From JAZKFR01 sp040386295 (GTDB lineage Bacteria; Pseudomonadota; Gammaproteobacteria; Burkholderiales; Rhodocyclaceae), in the NCBI GenBank assembly GCA_040386295.1, contig JAZKFR010000015.1, forward strand, positions 1 through 57,259: a DNA stretch of 57,259 nt, given 5' to 3'. Positions 51,807-57,259 of this stretch are shown piece after piece. Within the stretch, counting starts at the first letter, position 1. Each line of letters starts with the position of its first letter. The notes beneath the pieces are model-generated. The model ran no database searches and was not told the DNA's origin. It worked only from the letters and a program-made list of their open reading frames with translations. The position numbers and the translations under genes were made by a program.

Positions 51807-52751
51807 ATGCCAATAGGCATCAGCTTATTGCTAGCGGCCTGTGCCAGCGGCACAAAAATCAGCGCGCCGGTTGAGCCGACCACTATAGAGGCGCCGAGCC
51901 CGGACAAGAACAAAACGAGCAAGGCAAGCAATCGGTCAGCCAAACCCGTGCTGAAAAAAGGCGGTGGTTTTTATAAAGATGATGGCCCTGGAGAACAGAT
52001 CCCGGAGGGCTTGGACGATATTCCCGATGCCGCGCCGCAGCTTGAGCCGCTACACCGCTTTGCCAATAAACCCTATGTAGTGCTGGGCAAGTCCTATACG
52101 CCGAATACACGCCTCATTGATTACAAGGTCAGAGGGGTAGCCAGCTGGTACGGCAAGAAATTTCAAGGACAGAAAACCTCGATTGGCGAAGCCTACGATA
52201 TGTTTTCGATGACCGCTGCGCACCCCACCCTGGCGCTGCCTTCCTACGTTCGCGTCAGTAACCCCAGTAACGGACGCTCGGTCGTTGTGCGGCTGACCGA
52301 TCGCGGGCCTTTTCACGCCGACCGTGTCATCGATTTGTCTTACGCTGCGGCTTATAAGCTCGACTTAGTCAATCACGGTAGCGGTGAGGTTGAGGTGCAA
52401 GCCATCTTGCCGTCAGCGATGGTTAATCCGCCTGAAGCGCAAGCTGCGCCATCCCAGCTTGTTTGGCGCAGCGAGCCTAGCGTTGCACCAATACGGAACG
52501 AGCCAAACGAGCGCACGCAGCATGGTTTGTTTATTCAGCTGGGCGCTTTTGCCAGCGCGGATAATGCCGACAGCTTGCGCGCGCATTTGCTGCGCGAACT
52601 AGATTGGCTGGAAGAAAAAATTCAGATCAATGCTGGGAATGGCTTGTATCGCATTCATCTTGGCCCCTACGCGAGCCGTCTTGCCGCCGAGACGGTGGTT
52701 GAGAAAATTCGCTCAAATTATGGCTATAAGCCGACTCTGGTGAAACGTTAG
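51807..52751 (+). CDS. rlpA: septal ring lytic transglycosylase-like lipoprotein RlpA
   Basis: 314 residues from ATG 51807. Lipobox LLLAAC near residue 12 marks a lipoprotein. The double-psi beta-barrel domain (about 110-200) contains VASWYGKKFQGQKTS and TDRGPFHADRVIDLS; the C-terminal SPOR domain (about 240-314) contains LFIQLGAFASADNAD. RlpA proteins bind denuded peptidoglycan at the septum and, in some species, cut it. The frame is open to 51717, but that part coincides with repeat copy B and lacks a signal peptide start. It follows rodA as in many proteobacteria. Confidence 0.92.
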   Translation: MPIGISLLLAACASGTKISAPVEPTTIEAPSPDKNKTSKASNRSAKPVLKKGGGFYKDDGPGEQIPEGLDDIPDAAPQLEPLHRFANKPYVVLGKSYTPNTRLIDYKVRGVASWYGKKFQGQKTSIGEAYDMFSMTAAHPTLALPSYVRVSNPSNGRSVVVRLTDRGPFHADRVIDLSYAAAYKLDLVNHGSGEVEVQAILPSAMVNPPEAQAAPSQLVWRSEPSVAPIRNEPNERTQHGLFIQLGAFASADNADSLRAHLLRELDWLEEKIQINAGNGLYRIHLGPYASRLAAETVVEKIRSNYGYKPTLVKR

Positions 52752-52798
52752 GGCGCAAAGTGGGCACTAACATCGTGCCTAGACTGATTGTGCTGAGC

Positions 52799-52841
52799 CA
52801 GGTGCTTAGCACTTAGCACTGAGCGTTTAGCACTCAGCGCT
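52799..52841. repeat. degenerate heptamer repeat between rlpA and fmt
   Basis: TTAGCAC occurs at 52806, 52813 and 52827, interleaved with related heptamers TGAGCGT (52820) and TCAGCGC (52834), in unbroken register of seven. The third copy contains the fmt stop codon (minus strand), so the last fmt codons are part of the repeat. It lies between converging genes. Confidence 0.6.
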
Positions 52842-53762
52842 AGGCAACAGATTTTGTCCTGCTAACAGGGGCGTGCCAGCCAAAAACTGAGCTGCCGCTA
52901 AGCGTTTGGCACCGGCTTTTTGTAGCGTGCTTAGGCGTAGTGCGTCTGTTCCACAGGCGACGACTAGCCCGTTCTGGTCTGCTTGCAAAACAGTTCCAGG
53001 CGGGGCGGGGGAGAGCATGCTGACGACGCTCGCTTGCCAAATTTTGATCAAACTACCTTGCAGGACAAAGAAAGCACCGGGCGCGGGATTAAAAGCGCGA
53101 ATCTGTCTGTCTAGCTGGCTTGCTGCCAAACGCCAATCGAGCGCCGCTTCTGCCTTGACGATTTTGGTGGCGTACGTGGCGCCTGCACTCGTTTGCGCCA
53201 TCGCTGGGCGTGGCCATTCGGCTAAAGTTTCAACGAGTAAGCGAGCGCCTACTGCTGCTAGTTTGTTGTGCAAGGTCGCAGCGTTCTCTTCGGTGCTGAG
53301 CGGAAGCGCGGCGCTACGCAGAATGGCGCCAGTATCCAAGCCGCTGTCCATTTGCATGATGCACACACCGCTTTCCGCGTCGCCAGCCAAAATAGCGCGC
53401 TGAATCGGTGCTGCGCCACGCCAGCGGGGCAACAGGGAGGCGTGAATGTTGATGCAGCCAAAACGTGGAATCGCTAGTACTGCAGGCGGTAACAGCAAGC
53501 CGTAAGCCGCGACCACCATGCAGTCTGCGTCCTGCGCATGCAGCTGCGCTTGCGTCGCCTCGTCCTTCAAGCTTGTTGCTTGCAGTACAGGCAGACCAGC
53601 GGCTAAGGCGTATTGCTTGACGGGAGAGGCGTGTAAAGACATGCCCCTGCCTGCCGGTCGATCTGGCTGGGTCAGCACCAAGGAAACGACGTGCCCTGCG
53701 GCTAGAACGGCTTCTAGCGCGGTCGCGGCAAAGGCTGGCGTGCCGGCAAAAATTAAGCGCAT
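52827..53762 (-). CDS. fmt: methionyl-tRNA formyltransferase
   Basis: Formylates initiator Met-tRNA using 10-formyltetrahydrofolate. 311 residues. The N-terminal MRLIFAGTPAFAATALEAV, the catalytic HASLLPRWRGAAPIQRAI segment (Asn-His-Asp triad region, INIHASLLP) and DTGAILRSAALPL are intact; the C-terminal domain has FNPAPGAFFVLQG. The C-terminus (ending LLPSAEC) is encoded inside the heptamer repeat. It lies 16 bases downstream of def, the usual def-fmt pair. Confidence 0.95.
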   Translation of the reverse strand: MRLIFAGTPAFAATALEAVLAAGHVVSLVLTQPDRPAGRGMSLHASPVKQYALAAGLPVLQATSLKDEATQAQLHAQDADCMVVAAYGLLLPPAVLAIPRFGCINIHASLLPRWRGAAPIQRAILAGDAESGVCIMQMDSGLDTGAILRSAALPLSTEENAATLHNKLAAVGARLLVETLAEWPRPAMAQTSAGATYATKIVKAEAALDWRLAASQLDRQIRAFNPAPGAFFVLQGSLIKIWQASVVSMLSPAPPGTVLQADQNGLVVACGTDALRLSTLQKAGAKRLAAAQFLAGTPLLAGQNLLPSAEC

Positions 53763-53778
53763 GGTTGGGGTGCGCCGC

Positions 53779-54282
53779 TCATGCGGTAATCCGCGCTTGT
53801 TTGCTCAGCTTGGCTTTGATTCGCTCTTGCTTCAAACGCGATAGATGTTCGACAAACACCTTACCCTGCAAGTGATCTATTTCGTGTTGCAAACAAACCG
53901 CTAGCAAACCATCAGCACTGACGATCTGCTCTTGGCCTTGTAAATCAAGGTAGCGCACGCGCACCTGTTCGGCGCGTTCGACTTTGTCGAAGACGCCAGG
54001 AACGGAAAGACAGCCCTCCTCACCCGTCTGCATGCCCTCAAATTCAATCAGCTCTGGATTGATCAAGACCAAGAGCTGATTTTTGTCCTCTGAAACATCG
54101 ATAACAATTAAACGCTTATGCACGTTAACCTGCGTCGCAGCCAAACCAATACCGGGGGCTTCGTACATCGTTTCAGCCATATCAAACGCCAGTTGGCGAA
54201 CGCTCGCGTCGATGCGCTCAATCGGCACGGCGACTTTTCTTAAGCGCGGATCTGGAAAGCGCAATATGGGTAGCAAAGACAT
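53779..54282 (-). CDS. def: peptide deformylase
   Basis: Metalloprotease that removes the N-formyl group from new proteins. 167 residues from the ATG at 54280-54282 (MSLLPILRFPDPRLR). All three motifs are present: GIGLAATQV, EEGCLSVPG and HEIDHLQGK with the metal-binding Cys and two His. A longer open frame to 54399 would overlap the divergent LysM gene and is rejected. First gene of def-fmt. Confidence 0.96.
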   Translation of the reverse strand: MSLLPILRFPDPRLRKVAVPIERIDASVRQLAFDMAETMYEAPGIGLAATQVNVHKRLIVIDVSEDKNQLLVLINPELIEFEGMQTGEEGCLSVPGVFDKVERAEQVRVRYLDLQGQEQIVSADGLLAVCLQHEIDHLQGKVFVEHLSRLKQERIKAKLSKQARITA

Positions 54283-54383
54283 AAAAAATCCTTGATATAA
54301 GAAGTAATTATGTGCACAATCTAAGAAAGTACATTGAGATTTTATCGGGGTAAACACATGGCAGTACACGCGAGGATAACACG

Positions 54384-55439
54384 ATGAGCAAAGCGGCAAA
54401 AAACACGGTGCGACGCGGCCTATCTGCTGTACTTCTGAGCTTGGCTGCTTGCCTCTGCCAAGCCGGTGAGGCCAGTCAAAGCGCGCCTACGCTGGCTGAT
54501 AATGCGCCTACACGCTACGTTGTGTTGCCTGGCGATACTCTGTGGAGCATCGCTAATGTTTTCCTCAAAGAGCCGTGGCGCTGGCCGGAATTGTGGAAAA
54601 TCAATCAGCAACAGCTGAAAAGCCCGCACCGTATTTTTCCGGGCGAAATTTTGCTCTTGGAGCGCGCGGCTGACGGCACGCCCTATCTGAATAAAGCGTC
54701 GCGTGACACTAAGGTTCAACCACAGATTTACAGTGAGGACATCGGTCACGCGATTCCTAGCATCCCACCCAATGTGATCAATCCCTTTTTGTCCGAGCCT
54801 TTGATTATCGAAGCCGACGGCCATGCTGCTGCCGCGCGCATTGTCGCGACGCAGCAAGACCGTGTTTTTCTCGTCAGCGGCGACCTCGCCTACGTGACAC
54901 AGGCAGATGCACAACAGCAAAAATGGAAAATTTACCGCAAAGGCGTGCCGCTACGCGATCCCGAAACTAAAGAAGTGCTCGGCTACGAAGCCTATTACCT
55001 GGGGACGGCAGAGCAGCAGCAAGCGGGCGATCCTGCCATCTTCAAAATCACCAGCGCGAAAGAAGAAATTGGCCGGGGCGATCATTTGCTCCCTGCGACG
55101 CCGCCGCCCTTGCTCAATTTGGTTCCACATAAGCCTGATCAGGCGATCGATGCCCGTATCGTTTCAGTCTATGGTGGGGTCAATGGTGCCGGACGTTTCT
55201 CAGTGATTTCGCTAAACAAAGGCAGTGCAGACAAAATTGAAGTGGGGCATGTTCTGGCTTTGCTACGTAAGCGCTTTATCGTTCAGCGTAACGATGCAGA
55301 CGTCAAAGAAACGATCAGAGTGCCTGATGAACGCTACGGATTGGCTTTTGTTTTTCGTATCTTCGAGCACATCTCGTATGCCTTGATTGTCCAATCAGAC
55401 GGTCCGGCCAGCGTGAACGACCATTTGCAAACGCCTTAG
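54384..55439 (+). CDS. secreted LysM-domain protein
   Basis: 351 residues. Signal peptide (about 1-27, ending CQA), one LysM domain (about 42-92) with YVVLPGDTLWSIANVFL and WPELWKINQQQ, then a long C-terminal region of about 250 residues of unknown fold. LysM proteins of this size beside dprA are standard in betaproteobacteria and are thought to bind peptidoglycan. ATG at 54384, divergent from def. Its stop codon lies in the first unit of a short tandem repeat. Confidence 0.92.
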   Translation: MSKAAKNTVRRGLSAVLLSLAACLCQAGEASQSAPTLADNAPTRYVVLPGDTLWSIANVFLKEPWRWPELWKINQQQLKSPHRIFPGEILLLERAADGTPYLNKASRDTKVQPQIYSEDIGHAIPSIPPNVINPFLSEPLIIEADGHAAAARIVATQQDRVFLVSGDLAYVTQADAQQQKWKIYRKGVPLRDPETKEVLGYEAYYLGTAEQQQAGDPAIFKITSAKEEIGRGDHLLPATPPPLLNLVPHKPDQAIDARIVSVYGGVNGAGRFSVISLNKGSADKIEVGHVLALLRKRFIVQRNDADVKETIRVPDERYGLAFVFRIFEHISYALIVQSDGPASVNDHLQTP

Positions 55440-55465
55440 TTGACTTAACTTAGTTGCCTTAGTTG
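55435..55465. repeat. CTTAGTTG repeats after the LysM gene
   Basis: CTTAGTTG occurs at 55435, 55449 and 55458, with related CTTAACTTA and CTTATTT around them. The first unit contains the TAG stop of the LysM gene. The repeats fill the short gap before dprA, which then lacks an ATG start. Confidence 0.55.
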
Positions 55466-55476
55466 GCTTATTTCCC

Positions 55477-56610
55477 TTGATAAGTCCTCATTCCACAGCC
55501 TCCACAGCCGGTGGCGAGCAGCTTGCCAACTGGCTGCGTTTGACTCTCACACCGGGGGTTGGTGGCCAGACGCAACGCAAATTGCTTGCCGCGTTCGGCT
55601 TGCCCGATGCGGTGTTTGCCGCGAGCCATACTGCGCTATGCGCTGTAGTGGGCGCTAATTTGGCGCAAAGCCTAAAAGAAACGAGCAACCAGCAAGCGAT
55701 TGAACAAGCCATGGCTTGGGCTGCCCTACCTGAGCAGCATATTCTCACTTTGGCTGATGCAGATTATCCGCAAGCCCTGCTTGAAATCGCTGATCCGCCG
55801 ACGCTGATTTATGTGCGTGGCAACCTAGCCTTACTCAATCGCCCGGCACTGGCGATTGTTGGCAGCAGAAACCCTACGGCGCAAGGTGTTCAGAACGCAG
55901 AGCGCTTCGCCGCGCATCTTGCTGCAGTCGGGCTGGTCGTTGCCAGCGGGCTAGCGTTGGGTATCGACGCAGCCGCACACCAGGGCGCGCTCAAAGCGCA
56001 GGGTGCGACGGTGGCGTTCATCGGAACCGGGATTGATCGCATTTACCCTGCGCGCAATCGCGATCTCGCGCTAGAGATTGGTGCCAAGGGCGCGATCATT
56101 TCAGAGTTGGCGATCGGTACGCCCGTGACTGCCGCCAATTTTCCGCGTCGTAACCGCCTTATTTCAGGCTTCTCACGCGGTGTACTGGTGGTTGAGGCGG
56201 CCACCGAAAGTGGCTCATTGATCACGGCGCGACTGGCTGCTGAGCAAGGGCGAGAGGTTTTTGCGATTCCCGGCTCGATACATTCGCCACAAGCGCGGGG
56301 GTGTCACAAGTTGATCCAGCAGGGCGCAAAATTGGTCGAAACGGCGCAAGACATTTTAGAAGAGCTCAGTTGGTGTTCCGCAGAAATTCACCCGGCTGCC
56401 ACGCCTGCGCTTGGCGAAAATCCAGCTAGTTCAGATACATCGCATGCCCTGCTTGACGCTATGGGCTTTGATCCTTGTCTGTTGGACGAGTTGTCTGAGC
56501 GGTGCAACTTGACGGCTGACGCGCTTTCCGTAATGCTCCTCCACCTGGAACTCGCTGGTCGAGTCGCCTCCTTGCCCGGTGGACGTTATCAACGACTGCC
56601 GGACGCCTAA
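55477..56610 (+). CDS. dprA: DNA processing protein DprA
   Basis: Loads RecA on incoming single-stranded DNA in transformation. 377 residues: N-terminal SAM-like part, Rossmann-like core with IVGSRNPTAQGVQNAERFA, VVASGLALGIDAAAHQGAL, and RNRLISGFSRGVLVVEA with ESGSLITA, and a C-terminal winged helix (about 315-377). A TTG at 55477 appears to be the start; no ATG or GTG occurs in frame between the upstream stop and the conserved part. Located between the LysM gene and smg, a typical order. Confidence 0.94.
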   Translation: MISPHSTASTAGGEQLANWLRLTLTPGVGGQTQRKLLAAFGLPDAVFAASHTALCAVVGANLAQSLKETSNQQAIEQAMAWAALPEQHILTLADADYPQALLEIADPPTLIYVRGNLALLNRPALAIVGSRNPTAQGVQNAERFAAHLAAVGLVVASGLALGIDAAAHQGALKAQGATVAFIGTGIDRIYPARNRDLALEIGAKGAIISELAIGTPVTAANFPRRNRLISGFSRGVLVVEAATESGSLITARLAAEQGREVFAIPGSIHSPQARGCHKLIQQGAKLVETAQDILEELSWCSAEIHPAATPALGENPASSDTSHALLDAMGFDPCLLDELSERCNLTADALSVMLLHLELAGRVASLPGGRYQRLPDA

Positions 56611-56643
56611 ACATTAGTCCCTAGTCTTGATCGCTGGTTTCCC

Positions 56644-57129
56644 ATGTTCGATATTCTTGTCCACCTCTTTGAGCAGCGTCGCCACCTTGCTACGCCCAAT
56701 AAGCTTGCTGCCCTCACCGAGAAGCTCAAAGCGCTTGGTTTTGACGAAAAAAAAACGCTAGCCGCACTCAAGTGGCTGAATGAGATTAAAAGCGCGCGCG
56801 TCGCGGAAATTCCTGATAACTGGCGAAATTTGCGTATTTTCACCCCGCAAGAACGTGAAAAATTAGGCTCTGCTAGCATCAATTTCGTTGCCTTTCTTGA
56901 GTCTGCCAAAGTCATTACGCCGACGCTGCGCGAGCTAATCATTGAGCGCAGCATGATGTTGGAAGCAAAGTCGGTGCCGCTGAGCCACTTCTCGCTCTGC
57001 CACGGTGTGCTGGCGGAAGTGCNNNNNNNNNNCGTCATTTTGACCGTGCTGTGGATGCGCGATCAGTATCTCGAGCCGCTTATTGTCGAAGAGTTGTTGA
57101 CCGAGTCTGCTTCAGCTGTAGCGCACTAA
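56644..57129 (+). CDS. smg: Smg-family protein (DUF494), interrupted by gap
   Basis: 161 codons including the gap. The family start MFDILVHLFE, the segment KLKALGFDEKKTLAALKWL and FTPQEREKLG are characteristic, and the C-terminus VLWMRDQYLEPLIVEELL is present. Function of Smg is unknown; it is nearly always next to dprA. The ten N at 57023-57032 keep the frame open here, giving four unknown residues, so the placeholder size may be near the truth. Confidence 0.9.
   Translation: MFDILVHLFEQRRHLATPNKLAALTEKLKALGFDEKKTLAALKWLNEIKSARVAEIPDNWRNLRIFTPQEREKLGSASINFVAFLESAKVITPTLRELIIERSMMLEAKSVPLSHFSLCHGVLAEVXXXXVILTVLWMRDQYLEPLIVEELLTESASAVAH
57023..57032. other. assembly gap (10 N) in smg
   Basis: Placeholder run of ten N inside smg; frames on both sides agree with a length of one modulo three, compatible with ten. 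Confidence 0.95.
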
Positions 57130-57215
57130 GCCACACGTCGTTAACTACCGGCTTGGACGCCGCAAGCTGGCTATGGCTATAGCCTTCCCTCAAGCGCTAA
57201 CTGCGCGCCCTTTCT

Positions 57216-57259
57216 ATGCCCAGTGAATTTGAACTTATTCGTCGCTATTTCACCAAAGC
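57216..57259 (+). CDS. thiL: thiamine-monophosphate kinase ThiL, 5' end
   Basis: Only 44 bases are in the window. From ATG 57216 they encode MPSEFELIRRYFTK, which matches the conserved ThiL N-terminus (SEFELI-RYF). ThiL phosphorylates thiamine monophosphate to the diphosphate. It lies 86 bases beyond smg. In genomes I recall, smg is often followed by a topoisomerase gene, so the position is slightly unusual. With so few residues the call is tentative. Confidence 0.6.
   Translation, partial: MPSEFELIRRYFTK

Noticed and set aside
1..57259. CRISPR arrays, rRNA operons, tRNA genes, complete insertion sequences or prophage
   Set aside because: Looked for regular spaced repeats, conserved rRNA segments, cloverleaf patterns and transposase or integrase genes; none seen.

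Overview
The window is a chromosomal segment of a betaproteobacterium, most likely of the Burkholderiales. This placement rests on protein families and on my recollection of gene order in that group: secB-grxC-rhodanese-gpmA-peptidase-ctp-moeB, gatCAB divergent from mreBCD-mrdA-rodA, def-fmt, and LysM-dprA-smg. I cannot name a genus. A decayed ankyrin-repeat gene hints at host association, which is inference only. Four runs of exactly ten N (in flgC, flgK, rodA and smg) look like scaffold placeholders, so apparent breaks in those genes are assembly artefacts.

Layout. 1-10.2 kb is housekeeping: trmL (partial), gpsA, an SH3 protein, secB, grxC, a rhodanese, gpmA, an EnvC-like degenerate LytM protein, a C-terminal processing peptidase, moeB, a secreted coiled-coil protein, pyrE and xthA. 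10.3-23.8 kb is the first flagellar block: flgNM and flgA on the minus strand, then flgBCDEFGHIJ and flgKL plus a lipoprotein on the plus strand. A broken ankyrin gene sits between flgM and flgA. 23.8-26.9 kb is an accessory island: a 385-bp gap with nested inverted repeats, an AAA ATPase/RloB-like two-gene module that resembles RloAB or PARIS-type anti-phage systems, and a secreted protein. 27.0-38.4 kb is the second flagellar block, fliFGHIJKLMNOPQR on the minus strand. 38.5-41.8 kb holds a FleS/FlrB-like cytoplasmic histidine kinase, a FleR/FlrC-like sigma-54 activator and fliE. 42.0-57.26 kb is housekeeping again: gatBAC, mreB, mreC, mreD, mrdA, rodA, rlpA, fmt, def, a LysM protein, dprA, smg and the first bases of thiL.

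Regulation that can be read from the sequence. Two good sigma-54 (-24/-12) sites lie upstream of flgB and fliE, matching the sigma-54 activator encoded next to fliE. An excellent sigma-28 (FliA) site lies upstream of flgM and a fair one upstream of flgK. Together these suggest a tiered cascade: FlrBC-like proteins with RpoN drive the basal body, rod and hook genes, and FliA drives flgMN and flgKL, with FlgM feeding back on FliA. Sigma factor genes, flhA/flhB and flagellin lie outside the window.

The strongest candidate for an unusual system is the ATPase/RloB-like pair at 24204-25931, with a perfect palindrome just upstream and the structured gap before it. Other notable items are a 60-bp hairpin-bearing repeat present twice in intergenic DNA and short tandem duplications that straddle stop codons at three loci.
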